51,624 bases of DNA from Pseudomonadota bacterium. GTDB lineage: Bacteria > Myxococcota_A > Polyangia > Haliangiales > Haliangiaceae. The notes beneath the pieces are model-generated. The model saw nothing but the letters and a program-made list of their open reading frames with translations. It made no database searches and was not told the origin of the DNA. Positions 14,544 to 23,489 of the stretch are shown here, piece by piece. Position numbers and translations under genes: made by a program. The stretch spans positions 1 through 51,624 of the forward strand of contig JAKSDA010000504.1 in the NCBI GenBank assembly GCA_022360315.1, in the 5' to 3' direction. The stretch's first letter is position 1, and each line of letters begins with the position of its first letter.

Positions 14544-14566
14544 GGTGCATGCCATAGGTGCATGCC
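14544..14566. promoter_or_regulatory. Direct repeat GGTGCATGCC x2, possible operator
   Basis: Two exact copies of GGTGCATGCC (14544-14553, 14557-14566) lie in phase 13 bp apart in the 210-bp gap between the two kinases, upstream of the nSTAND kinase operon. Nothing else recognisable was seen in this gap. Confidence 0.3.
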
Positions 14567-14588
14567 ACCACATGACGGTTTCGAAATT

Positions 14589-17500
14589 TCACCGGGTGAG
14601 CTCATGCTGGGCAAGCCAGCGCGCGGCCTTTTGCAGCATGGGCTGATTGCCGCTTCGCCGGTAGTAGTCGCGGGCTTCTGTGGCCAGAACGACTGCCCGC
14701 GGCCGCTCGCTGCCCACAGCCCACAGCGCCCGAGCCAGGGTGAGCTGGATTTCCGCTCGGTAGATCTGATTGTCGAGGGCCAGGGCGCGTTGCAAAACCG
14801 CAACACTCTCGTCGGCCTTTTGTCGAGCGAGAAAGAGCTCGCCCAGTGCCAACAATGGCCTGGCATAGCGGGGATGGTCGGGACCATATGCTTTTTCGAA
14901 TGCGAGCAGCGCGCCCCGGATCAGCGGTTCAGCCGCGTCCAGGTCGTTTGTGCGTACCAGCGTGCGACCCAACCCGTTGCGGACAAACATCGAATAGGGT
15001 CTGGCGGAAAGGGATTTCTCTTCGTTCATGGCCATGGCCCGCTGATAGGTGGCCCGGGCCTGCTCGTAGTCGCCCATGTACAGAAAAACGTTGGCCAGGC
15101 TATGGTTCGACAGCACCAGGTAGGGATGGCCGGGGTCCAAGGCCTTTTCGCGAATGGCCAGGGCCCGCTGGTGGATTGCCCGGGCCTGTTCGTACTCACC
15201 CATTCTGGTCAGGGTGAGGCCGATATTGTTGAGCCGCGTGGCCACGCCGGGATGGTCGGGGCCGACTGCCTTTTCTGTAATCGCCAGGGATCGCCGGTAG
15301 TAGTCGAGGGCTGCCTGGTACTCGCCCATTCTGGAATGGACCAGGCCCAGGTTGTTGAGCGACATCGCCACCAGGGGATGGTCGGGGCCGGTTACTTTCT
15401 CGCGAATGGCGAGGGAGTCCTCGAACGTTGCCCTGGACTCTCTGTGTTTGGCCAGTTTCAGCAACACAAATGCCACGCTGTTCAGCGACATGGCTCGGGC
15501 CAGATCATCATCGGCGCGCTGTGCTGACGAATTCAGCACCTCTACCAGTACCATTCCTTCCTGGGCGCGGTCCTGCAGCCAGGCGATTTGCCACACCAAT
15601 TCTGCCCACGCCTTGGCCGCCAGCACATCGTCCCTGGCTCTGGCTGCCATCTGGATCGCGTCTCGAAACATGGCTTCTGCGCCGTCGTAATCGCCGACTG
15701 CCTGTTTCATTGACGCCAGGGCGAACACGGTTTGCGCGCGGATCGGCGCATAGTCGAGATCGGCCATTTCGATCAAGAGGTCTTGCCCTCGCTGCACTCC
15801 CTCCCGGTATTTGCCGGCATCGTAGAGAACCGCCAGACGATCGACCCTCGGCTGCAAGGCGTGCACACGGGCGCGCACCCGCGGATCTTCGGCCGGCGGG
15901 ACAGCCGCCTCGAGAGCCTCGATATCGCCGCAATACTCGATGGGAAGCAGACCTTGCGTCGCCGACACCGCCCTGTTGACCACATCTCGGTCGGCCCTTG
16001 TGGCCAGCAATTGGGCCAGTGCAAGCAGCTGATCGCGCCGTCGGTCGAGGCAGGCCAGGCGCAGGTACATCACGTTCTCGGGCTGCTTTTGGTCGACCCG
16101 AGTGGCCTCACAGGTCTCGGTGCGCATGGAATGCCACGATCTGGCATAGCCATCCAGGCGCCCCAACACGCGAGCAGCAGTATCGGCTGCATAGGGCAAT
16201 CCGCTGCTCGCGAACGCGGTGCGGATTTCGCCCTTGACCTCGTCGTTCCACAGCTCGGCGAGCTCACGGTCCAGGCCGCGGCATACCGCGCTTCTGTCGT
16301 TGCCGAGCTGAATCCAGCCGAGCACCGACAGCGCTGCTACCGCGATCGCACAGATACTCGCAAACGCCGCCATCCGCACCCGCGCTCTGCGCCGCTGGGT
16401 GGGATCGTCTTCCAGCGCGGCGATCAGAGCTTGCACCGACGGGTAGCGGCTTTCCGGCTCGGGACTCATGCCCCGACAAAGGACCCCGTGCAACCACGCT
16501 GGCACCTCGGTATCGGCCGGCGCCACAAACTCGGCCAGTTGTTTTTTGGCCAGCCAGTGGATTGCATTCTGCTTGCGTTTCGGAATCGGAAACGGCAACT
16601 GGCCGTAGAGACCCTGGTAGAGGGACACGCACAGGCTGTACTGATCGGCCGCCGGCCCCACATTGGTTCCCAGATGCTGCTCTGGCGCCATGAAGGGCAA
16701 TGTGCCGACCAGCGTACCGGTCTGGGTAAAGCGCTCTTCCAGGCGGACCTCGAGATGGCTCGATCCCGACGAGGGCACAGATGAAGAACTGGACAGCGAC
16801 AACGACACCGCCGGCGCCGAGTCGAGCGATTGCTGACCGTCGTCCGGTGTCGGGTTGTCCTGACTGTCGTCGCCTGGCGCGCCGTACTGGAATGCCATGG
16901 CCAGGCCAAAGTCGGCAACTCGCACCCGGCCATCCTCACCGATGAGCAGATTCGCCGGCTTGACGTCCCGGTGGATCAGCCCTTTTTCATGTGCTGCGGC
17001 CAATCCCCGCGCAGCGTCCAGATAACAGCGCAATACCTGACGCCAGCTCGGCGTTGGCTCGCTCTTGCACCAGTCTTTGAGGGTTTGTCCCTCGACCAGT
17101 TCCATGGCCGCGAATACCTGGCCCTCATGCGCACCGGCATCGTAGACCTGAACCACATTGGGATGAGACAGCCTGGCCAGGGCCCGGGCCTCGCGCTCGA
17201 AGCGCTTGCGACCATTGGTCGAGATGCGAGTCCCGAGCAATTTGACCGCGACTCGCCGGTCCAACTCGGGATCGTAGGCGGCATACACGGCCCCCATGCC
17301 TCCCTTGCCCAACTCCTCGAGCACCACATAGCGGCCGATGCTGGCACCGCGGCCATAGGGCCCAACATGGCTGCCCAGGCGGATGTCGGATCCATACTGG
17401 ACGCTCTCATGGCCACCGCGCACAGCGGCAGGGCGGCTTGGCTCGCCATGATCCCGATCCTCGACCGTCGGCTGTTCATCGGCTCTGTGCCGCTGCCGTG

Positions 17501-17597
17501 GGCCGGCATCGGCGGTCGTAAGGGTCGTGACCGGCCCATCTGCCGACTGCTCGGAGTCGACTGCGCCGTCCATCGAGCCGCCGCCTGGTCGGGCCAT
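14589..17597 (-). CDS. Ser/Thr protein kinase with transmembrane segment and kinesin-light-chain-type TPRs
   Basis: 1002 residues. A disordered acidic N-terminus precedes the kinase domain (90-400): GKGGMGAVY, Lys119, HRDVKPAN with Asp211, DFG Asp229, GTLPFMAPEQ, with a Ser-rich insertion in the activation region. A basic stretch and one transmembrane helix (MAAFASICAIAVAALSVLGWI) separate it from an extracytoplasmic half. That half contains several 42-residue TPRs of the kinesin-light-chain type (pattern GPDHP.VA..LNN.G......GEY..A...Y.R.L.I.EK). Such proteins couple protein-protein recognition to phosphorylation. It is divergent from the ABC exporter operon, with 146 bp between them. Confidence 0.92.
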   Translation of the reverse strand: MARPGGGSMDGAVDSEQSADGPVTTLTTADAGPRQRHRADEQPTVEDRDHGEPSRPAAVRGGHESVQYGSDIRLGSHVGPYGRGASIGRYVVLEELGKGGMGAVYAAYDPELDRRVAVKLLGTRISTNGRKRFEREARALARLSHPNVVQVYDAGAHEGQVFAAMELVEGQTLKDWCKSEPTPSWRQVLRCYLDAARGLAAAHEKGLIHRDVKPANLLIGEDGRVRVADFGLAMAFQYGAPGDDSQDNPTPDDGQQSLDSAPAVSLSLSSSSSVPSSGSSHLEVRLEERFTQTGTLVGTLPFMAPEQHLGTNVGPAADQYSLCVSLYQGLYGQLPFPIPKRKQNAIHWLAKKQLAEFVAPADTEVPAWLHGVLCRGMSPEPESRYPSVQALIAALEDDPTQRRRARVRMAAFASICAIAVAALSVLGWIQLGNDRSAVCRGLDRELAELWNDEVKGEIRTAFASSGLPYAADTAARVLGRLDGYARSWHSMRTETCEATRVDQKQPENVMYLRLACLDRRRDQLLALAQLLATRADRDVVNRAVSATQGLLPIEYCGDIEALEAAVPPAEDPRVRARVHALQPRVDRLAVLYDAGKYREGVQRGQDLLIEMADLDYAPIRAQTVFALASMKQAVGDYDGAEAMFRDAIQMAARARDDVLAAKAWAELVWQIAWLQDRAQEGMVLVEVLNSSAQRADDDLARAMSLNSVAFVLLKLAKHRESRATFEDSLAIREKVTGPDHPLVAMSLNNLGLVHSRMGEYQAALDYYRRSLAITEKAVGPDHPGVATRLNNIGLTLTRMGEYEQARAIHQRALAIREKALDPGHPYLVLSNHSLANVFLYMGDYEQARATYQRAMAMNEEKSLSARPYSMFVRNGLGRTLVRTNDLDAAEPLIRGALLAFEKAYGPDHPRYARPLLALGELFLARQKADESVAVLQRALALDNQIYRAEIQLTLARALWAVGSERPRAVVLATEARDYYRRSGNQPMLQKAARWLAQHELTR

Positions 17598-17653
17598 AGG
17601 CCAATCATACAGGAGTTACCCGCCACATCTGCACGAATCCCCCAAAAGCGCAC

Positions 17654-17685
17654 GACTGGTTGCCGTTGCAAAGACCGGTTGCCGT
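17654..17685. promoter_or_regulatory. Direct repeat GAC(T/C)GGTTGCCGT, possible operator
   Basis: Two 13-bp copies (17654-17666 and 17673-17685) differing at one base lie 19 bp apart in the divergent gap between the TPR kinase and the ABC operon. Direct repeats about two helical turns apart can bind a regulator on one DNA face. No further support. Confidence 0.3.
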
Positions 17686-17743
17686 GTCCGGCATTCCAGC
17701 GTTTTCGTCGCCTCGGCGGACAGCTTCTTGATAAGACTGTGCA

Positions 17744-18661
17744 ATGCTCGTGAGCCTGCACAATGTCGGCAAACGCTACGGCGCGATCCGTGCATTGGCC
17801 GGAATAACCGCTGCAATGGATGGTCATATCATCGGGCTGCTCGGCCCCAATGGCGCCGGCAAGTCGACCCTGCTCAAATGCCTGCTCGGCCTGATCCGAT
17901 TTGATGGGCAGGCCGAGGTGCTCGGCATGTCCGCTGCCGAGAATTCGTTTCGCATTCGCGACCGGGTCGGATATATGCCCGAGACCGATTGCTATCTGCC
18001 CGGCATGAACGCGGTCGAACTGTGCACCTACGCGGCCAAACTGGCCGGCCTGCCCCATCGGGAAGCCATGCAACGGGCCCACGCAGCCCTGTACTATGTC
18101 GGACTCGAGGACAAACGCTATCTCCATGTCGATGGCTATTCCACCGGCATGAAGCAACGGGTCAAACTGGCTCAGGCACTCGTCCACGACCCCGATCTTC
18201 TGTTTCTCGACGAGCCGACCAATGGCCTGGACCCACGCGGTCGCGACGAAATGCTCGATCTCATCGCCGCGTTGCCCGAGCGGCGGGACTGCGCCATCAT
18301 CCTCTCGACCCACCTTTTGCCCGATGTGGAACGAGTCTGTGACCAAGCCCTGATCTTGCATAACGGCAGCTTGCGCTTCTCGGGCGCCATTGCCAAACTG
18401 CGCTCCGATGGCCGGAAAACCCGCACCTTCGACGTCGCCGTCAAACAAAATCTGGCCGAGCTCGCCGCCAGTCTCGAAGCTGCCGGGTGCCTGGTAACTG
18501 TCAAATCCCCCCTGTCCATGACTGTCGAGCTCGGTGATGATCACAGCGCCCACCTGCTCTTTGCCAGGGCCAAACAACACGGTGCTCAGATCCGCCGGCT
18601 CGAAATCCCTCGGGAAAGCCTCGAGGCGGCCTTTTTGCGCGTGGTAGGAGGCCAGTCGTGA
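17744..18661 (+). CDS. ABC-2 transporter ATP-binding subunit (first)
   Basis: A 305-residue ATPase with Walker A GPNGAGKST, a signature in degenerate form (GYSTGMKQRVKLAQ), Walker B DLLFLDEPTNGLDPRG and H-loop STHLL. It belongs to the CcmA/NatA-like group that powers ABC-2 exporters. The C-terminal ~80 residues form a small extra domain typical of this group. The stop overlaps the next gene's GTG start (GTGA), so expression is coupled. First gene of a four-gene exporter operon; the cargo is unknown. Confidence 0.9.
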   Translation: MLVSLHNVGKRYGAIRALAGITAAMDGHIIGLLGPNGAGKSTLLKCLLGLIRFDGQAEVLGMSAAENSFRIRDRVGYMPETDCYLPGMNAVELCTYAAKLAGLPHREAMQRAHAALYYVGLEDKRYLHVDGYSTGMKQRVKLAQALVHDPDLLFLDEPTNGLDPRGRDEMLDLIAALPERRDCAIILSTHLLPDVERVCDQALILHNGSLRFSGAIAKLRSDGRKTRTFDVAVKQNLAELAASLEAAGCLVTVKSPLSMTVELGDDHSAHLLFARAKQHGAQIRRLEIPRESLEAAFLRVVGGQS

Positions 18662-19599
18662 GCGACCCCGGAGCCGATCGATACGGCGGCGAGGCGCCCG
18701 ACCGCGGCGATGAATCCGCGTCCGCAGTCATCCATGACTCCGGTTACAAGCGCTACGATGGACCGCGCAAGGCACAATCCGTGCGCTATCAGGTCATCGT
18801 CGGAAACGCCATCAAGTCGGCCTGGCGTGGCTGGTGGCGCATGAAACTGTGGATCGGAACCGCCGCCATCACCCTCTTCGTGCTCGGCACCATGATGGTC
18901 CTCATGGAACGAATGAGCGGCTTTCGCAGCGCCGGCTTGCCAGTGCCGATGAGCGACGCCCTGGTGCCGTGGTCATTCGAGTTCTTGTCGCGAAGCGGAT
19001 TTTTTCTCACCCTCACCGTCGGATCGTCGATCATCGCCAGCGACCTGCGCACCGGGGCGCTGGTGTTTTATTTTTCGCGACCGCTGCGCCCGATCGACTA
19101 CGCGGTGGGCAAACTCCTCGGCGCCATGGCCATCATGGGCCTGATCTTTGTCGTCGGGCCGGTATTGCTCGCCCTGTTTCGGGTCGGCTTGTCGAGCCGG
19201 GGCGCGGTCCTCGATTCCCTGATCATCGTGCCCAAAGCCATGCTGGTAGGCGCTGTCGCCACTGTGACATATGCGGCGCTGCCCCTGGCATTCAGTGCCA
19301 TTTCAGCCCGCAAGCGCTACACAGTGACCTCGTGGGCAGCATTCTATATCGTCGCCGGCCTGGCCGCTCAGGGCATTGCCGCCAACACCGGCATTACCGA
19401 GCTGACCGCATGCCACGTCCCCTCCGCCATCAACTCGCTGGCTTTTTTTCTGTTCGGCGTCGAGCCCACCTTCGATCTGCCCATGCCGCCGGTCTGGGCC
19501 GCCTTTCTGGCCCTAGCCGGCTATGTCACGGCAGCGCTCGGCTTTGTATTGTGGCGGGTGCAATCGCTCGCAACCGCCAATATGGGGGGTGGCTCATGA
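18658..19599 (+). CDS. ABC-2 type permease (first)
   Basis: 313 residues. A hydrophilic N-terminus (to about residue 60, with HDSGYKRYDGPRK) is followed by about six transmembrane helices (e.g. LWIGTAAITLFVLGTMMVLM and FLTLTVGSSIIASDL). The SSIIASDLRTGALVFYFSRPLRP segment is characteristic of NosY/ABC-2 permeases. It is paired with the upstream ATPase. The ATGA overlap with the following ATPase continues the translational-coupling chain. Confidence 0.85.
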   Translation: MSDPGADRYGGEAPDRGDESASAVIHDSGYKRYDGPRKAQSVRYQVIVGNAIKSAWRGWWRMKLWIGTAAITLFVLGTMMVLMERMSGFRSAGLPVPMSDALVPWSFEFLSRSGFFLTLTVGSSIIASDLRTGALVFYFSRPLRPIDYAVGKLLGAMAIMGLIFVVGPVLLALFRVGLSSRGAVLDSLIIVPKAMLVGAVATVTYAALPLAFSAISARKRYTVTSWAAFYIVAGLAAQGIAANTGITELTACHVPSAINSLAFFLFGVEPTFDLPMPPVWAAFLALAGYVTAALGFVLWRVQSLATANMGGGS

Positions 19600-20591
19600 C
19601 CTCGTCTGATTCACCGTTCGCGCCGTCCACTCGAGGGGACAAGCAATGGCCGTCGCGAGTCCCGGGCGAGCCGACTGTCGTGGTCGACCAGTGCTCGAAG
19701 TGGTACGGCCAGGTCCTCGGCATCTCCGAAGTCACCTGGCAGGCCGGCGCAGGCATCGTGGGGTTGCTCGGCCCCAATGGCGCCGGCAAATCCACTCTGA
19801 TCAAACTGATGGCCGGTCTGCTCGCCCCGTCGCGGGGTACCCTCACCGTGTTCGGCCAATCGCCCCATCGCTCCGCCGCAACGCGGGCCCGCATCGGTTA
19901 CTGTCCGGAACACGAGGGTATGTACGACGAACTCACCGCCCTCGAAATGATCACTGTCATGGCCGAACTCTCGGGCATCGACCGGCGCTCGGCCCGCGCT
20001 GCCGCAGCTGCGGCTCTGGCCGAGATGGGCCTCGATCACGCAAAACACCGCCGTCTCAAGGGATTCTCGAAAGGCATGCGACAACGCACCAAGCTGGCGC
20101 AATGCCTGGTCCACGATCCCGATGTGCTGCTCCTGGACGAGCCTCTGACCGGGGTCGATCCCGTGGCCCGGGCCGAGATAACCGAACACGTGCGCCGCAT
20201 TGCCAGCGCCGGCAAAACCGTCATCCTGTCGAGCCATGTGCTCCACGAAATCGAGGCGTTGACCGAGACCATTGTGGTCATACACCGCGGCCAGGTCCTG
20301 GCCGAGGGCAACATGTACCGGATTCGTGAGCTCATCGACCAGCATCCCCACTGCATCCGAGTCGAGTGCGACCGGTCCCGCGACCTTGCCGCCGATCTGG
20401 CCGCGGCCGAGCATGTCCGGCGACTGGGCTTCGAGGATGGCGCTGTGATCGTCGAGACCAGCGATCCCGACGCCTGTTACGATCTCATCGCCGACCTGGT
20501 TGTGGCCCGGGGCATCGAGGTCGGCTCGCTGACCTCGCCGGACAACAACCTCGGCGCAGTATTCGACTACTTGACCAGGAGCAGCACGTGA
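19596..20591 (+). CDS. ABC-2 transporter ATP-binding subunit (second)
   Basis: 331 residues from the ATG that overlaps the previous stop. Walker A GPNGAGKST, degenerate signature GFSKGMRQRTKLAQ, Walker B DVLLLDEPLTGVDPVA and the H-loop SSHVLHEIE are all present. A divergent homologue of the first ATPase with an extended N-terminus. Two different ATPases and two different permeases point to two half-systems or a heteromeric exporter. Confidence 0.9.
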   Translation: MTSSDSPFAPSTRGDKQWPSRVPGEPTVVVDQCSKWYGQVLGISEVTWQAGAGIVGLLGPNGAGKSTLIKLMAGLLAPSRGTLTVFGQSPHRSAATRARIGYCPEHEGMYDELTALEMITVMAELSGIDRRSARAAAAAALAEMGLDHAKHRRLKGFSKGMRQRTKLAQCLVHDPDVLLLDEPLTGVDPVARAEITEHVRRIASAGKTVILSSHVLHEIEALTETIVVIHRGQVLAEGNMYRIRELIDQHPHCIRVECDRSRDLAADLAAAEHVRRLGFEDGAVIVETSDPDACYDLIADLVVARGIEVGSLTSPDNNLGAVFDYLTRSST

Positions 20592-21367
20592 AGGACAGGA
20601 GCAGTGTCATGACTGGCATGACCCGGCCGGGCAAAAATCCCCGTGCAGGTCGTCTGTCCGGCACCCGGGCCGCTCTGATCGTATCTCGACTGGCCGTGAA
20701 GCGCCTTTTGCGCGGTCGCGTTGTGTGGCTCTCGCTGGCCCTGGTCGCTCTGCCGGCCATCGCGGTCGCTCTATTTGCCGACAGGGAACCTTCAGACCAG
20801 TTGTGGCAACAGGTCTATCGGGTGCTCATCGTGGTGCTGGCCCTCTTGCCGCCGCTCTATCTGGCTCCGGCCGTCGGCGAAGAAATCGACGACAACACGT
20901 TCACCTATTTGTGGTCGCGGCCGTTTCCGCGCTGGTCGCTGCTGCTCGGCAAGCTGATCGGACTTTTCCCGATCGCCATGGTGATCTTGTGCGCAATGGT
21001 CGCCAGCACCTTTTTCGTCGCATTTGGCACCCCGACCGGCGAATTTGCCCGCTTTCTGTGGCAAGGCCTGTTTGCCATGTCGCTCGGCACACTTGCCACC
21101 AGCGCGCTTTGTGTTGCGGTCGGAACCGCCATACCCCGCCACGCCACCGCCATATCGCTGATCTACTTGTTGGTCATCGACCTCTCGGTCTCGGTCATGC
21201 CGTTTTCCATCCGCGAGCTGGCCATCCGCCATCACGTCGATGAACTCGCAATGTCCGGCCTCGATGGCGGCGATATTGCCTGGCTCGCCGGCATGACCGC
21301 AGTGTGGCTGGGCGTGGCCATGTGGCGCATCACCAGCTCCGAATACGCAACCGCCAGATCACACTGA
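20588..21367 (+). CDS. ABC-2 type permease (second)
   Basis: 259 residues from the GTG that overlaps the preceding stop and has AGGAG six bases upstream. An ATG at 20609 also has a good AGGAG site, so either start is plausible. About six transmembrane helices; the GEEIDDNTFTYLWSRPFPRW motif is the ABC-2 counterpart of the first permease's DLRTGALVFYFSRPLRP. Last gene of the exporter operon. Conserved small residues in the last helices suggest a membrane-embedded channel half. Confidence 0.83.
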   Translation: MKDRSSVMTGMTRPGKNPRAGRLSGTRAALIVSRLAVKRLLRGRVVWLSLALVALPAIAVALFADREPSDQLWQQVYRVLIVVLALLPPLYLAPAVGEEIDDNTFTYLWSRPFPRWSLLLGKLIGLFPIAMVILCAMVASTFFVAFGTPTGEFARFLWQGLFAMSLGTLATSALCVAVGTAIPRHATAISLIYLLVIDLSVSVMPFSIRELAIRHHVDELAMSGLDGGDIAWLAGMTAVWLGVAMWRITSSEYATARSH

Positions 21368-21401
21368 ACAGAACCCCTGATGTGGGGGCCAGCGAGCGCA
21401 T

Positions 21402-21491
21402 CTACGGGACGATGTTCTGGTCGAGGCGGAATAGATTGCATGGGTCGTGGGTCTTTTTGATCCGGCCCAGGCGCGGGATCAAATGGCAGTG
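21402..21491 (-). pseudogene. Remnant of FAD-linked (BBE-type) oxidoreductase C-terminus
   Basis: A short minus-strand reading frame ends RIKKTHDPCNLFRLDQNIVP and a stop. This matches the C-terminal signature of berberine-bridge-type FAD oxidases (usual form KxxYDPxNLFRxNxNI.P). About 30 codons are readable; the rest of the gene is absent, because the flanks belong to unrelated transporters. Interpreted as a deletion remnant. Confidence 0.5.
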
Positions 21492-21516
21492 TACTCCTGC
21501 GCTCGAGCAGCCGGTA

Positions 21517-22458
21517 TCACTCGTGCCGCGAAACTTGGGACGACCGGTCCTGGTGGTCATGCTTGCGCTTGAGCGCAGCCAGGATCAGCGCGATCAGAGT
21601 GGCCAGATAGGGCAACATCTCGGTGAATTGCTGGGGCGCGCCTACCCCCTGAATGCGGAAACTCAGCGAATCAACTGTGCCGAAGAGCAGGGCGACCAGC
21701 GCGACTCCCCAGGGATGAGCCACGGCCAGCATCACAGCCACGACTGCGATCCAGCCGCGCCCAGCAACCATGTCCTCGACAAAGAGCGATACTGCACCGA
21801 TCGATAGCTGGGCTCCGGCCAGGCCACACAAAACGCCGCAAACTATCAGTGCGCCGGTCTGCGCTCTTGTGACCGATACGCCCATACTGCGCGCCGCGAG
21901 CGGATTCTCACCCACACCACGCAGTCTGAGTCCCCATGGGTGGTGAAACAGAAATACATGCATGAGCGCTGTGACCGCGACCGACAGCCAGACCAGCGCA
22001 GTCTGGTCGGTGAACAGGGGGCCGAGCAGCGGCACATCGGCGAGTAGCGGCACATCGAACGCGGTCAGTGCGGCGATGCGAGGATCGTCAAATGCGCCCT
22101 TGACGCCAAATACAGCCCGCAGCGCAAATGCGGTGAGTCCGCTGATCAACAGATTGAGAGCAATACTCACCACGATCGAGTCAGCCCGCTTCCACACGCT
22201 GACCACGGCGAACACAAGGCCGGCCAGCGCGCCGGTCAATACTGCCGCGAGCACTCCGATGACCGCACTTTGAGTGGCGTACGAGGCCGCGACCGCGGCA
22301 AACGCGGCGCCCAGCATCTTGCCTTCCAGGGCGATATTAAACACTCCTGCCCGCTGGCACAGCGCCCCGCCCTGGGCAGCGAGCAAGATGGGCGCAACAA
22401 AGCGCGGTATCGAGCTGATAAAGGTCGACTCGGCGAGCAGGTCCAACACGCCGCTCAC
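21517..22458 (-). CDS. BMP-family nucleoside/simple-sugar ABC importer permease 2
   Basis: 313 residues with about nine hydrophobic helices. The LLAAQGGALCQRAGVFNIALEGKMLG-type motif (shown here split: AGVFNIALEGKM) identifies the YufQ/NupQ branch of BPD_transp_2 permeases. Members import nucleosides or related compounds. Its start overlaps the stop of the upstream permease by 4 bp, so the three transporter genes form one translational unit. The Lys at the end (KRKHDHQDRSSQVSRHE) is a soluble tail. Confidence 0.88.
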   Translation of the reverse strand: MSGVLDLLAESTFISSIPRFVAPILLAAQGGALCQRAGVFNIALEGKMLGAAFAAVAASYATQSAVIGVLAAVLTGALAGLVFAVVSVWKRADSIVVSIALNLLISGLTAFALRAVFGVKGAFDDPRIAALTAFDVPLLADVPLLGPLFTDQTALVWLSVAVTALMHVFLFHHPWGLRLRGVGENPLAARSMGVSVTRAQTGALIVCGVLCGLAGAQLSIGAVSLFVEDMVAGRGWIAVVAVMLAVAHPWGVALVALLFGTVDSLSFRIQGVGAPQQFTEMLPYLATLIALILAALKRKHDHQDRSSQVSRHE

Positions 22459-23489
22459 CCCTTGTCTCCACCCAACCGGGCCGAGCCACGCGCGGCCACC
22501 AACAGGATGATACAGGCCAGAAGCACCCGGGAAATCTCGCGGGGAACATCGGCAGCCCGCTCCATGCCCATGGCGCCAGTAGAAAGCGCGGCAAAAAATC
22601 CCCCGGCCGCGACCAGACCCGGGATTCCGGTCCCGCCGAGCAATACCGCCATGAGCCCGGTCCAGGCGTATAACGGTCTGACCAGCATGCCATCGATATA
22701 GCGGTGATGTTCGCCCAACACGGCAAGCGCGCCGAGCAGTCCGGCAATCGCGCCGCTGGCAAACACGACATATGCGCCCAACCGGTCGACCGAGATACCC
22801 GATGCGCGGGCAAAACGCGGGCTCATTCCGGCCATACGCGCGGCATAGCCCAGTGTCATGCGGCGAAAGAAAAGCGCCATGACCACGGCCAGGACCAATA
22901 CGATCGGCGCACTGAGGTAGATTTCAGTGCCGGCTACTGGGGATAAACGCAGCTCCGCGGGCACACGGGGCGAAGCCGCCATACCCGAGGTCACATCGCG
23001 AAATGGATGCCCGACCAGCCACGAGGCCAGATAAATGGCCGGATAGTTCAGAATGAGACTGCTGATCAAAAGCGGTATACCCAGACGCAACTGCATGAGA
23101 CCGGCGCAGAGGGCCCACAGGCCGCCGGCCAGAGCTGCGCAGAGGAGCACCGCGGGCAGCCCCAGGACCGGCACGCCAGCCAGCCATTGCGCAGTGATGG
23201 CCGCAGTCACGCCGCCCACGACCATCTGCCCCTCGATGCCGATGTTGAGAAACCCGGAGCGCAGGGCCAGTCCAGCGGCCAGCGCCGCGCCCACGATCAT
23301 GGCCGATCGATTGATCGTGGCCTGCAGATTGCCCAGGCCCGGGCCGGCCAATGCGCCGTCTACCAGCGCGGCAAAGGCGACGAGGGGATTTTTTCCCAGT
23401 GCGATGATGAGCAGAGAGGCCACGATCAAAGTGACCGTGACCGCGAACATTGGTGCCAGCCACCGCCATATCGACACCGGCGGGCTCAT
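22455..23489 (-). CDS. BMP-family nucleoside/simple-sugar ABC importer permease 1
   Basis: 344 residues with about eight to ten transmembrane helices and the family motif RSGFLNIGIEGQM near residue 80. YufP/NupP type. It is paired with the downstream permease and upstream ATPase through 4-bp ATGA overlaps on both sides. Substrate most likely a nucleoside, purine or sugar; not readable further. Confidence 0.88.
   Translation of the reverse strand: MSPPVSIWRWLAPMFAVTVTLIVASLLIIALGKNPLVAFAALVDGALAGPGLGNLQATINRSAMIVGAALAAGLALRSGFLNIGIEGQMVVGGVTAAITAQWLAGVPVLGLPAVLLCAALAGGLWALCAGLMQLRLGIPLLISSLILNYPAIYLASWLVGHPFRDVTSGMAASPRVPAELRLSPVAGTEIYLSAPIVLVLAVVMALFFRRMTLGYAARMAGMSPRFARASGISVDRLGAYVVFASGAIAGLLGALAVLGEHHRYIDGMLVRPLYAWTGLMAVLLGGTGIPGLVAAGGFFAALSTGAMGMERAADVPREISRVLLACIILLVAARGSARLGGDKG

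Noticed and set aside
16976..18580. 534-codon minus-strand ORF spanning the kinase/ABC boundary
   Set aside because: Covers the ABC ATPase antisense and overlaps the kinase in another frame; no motif support.
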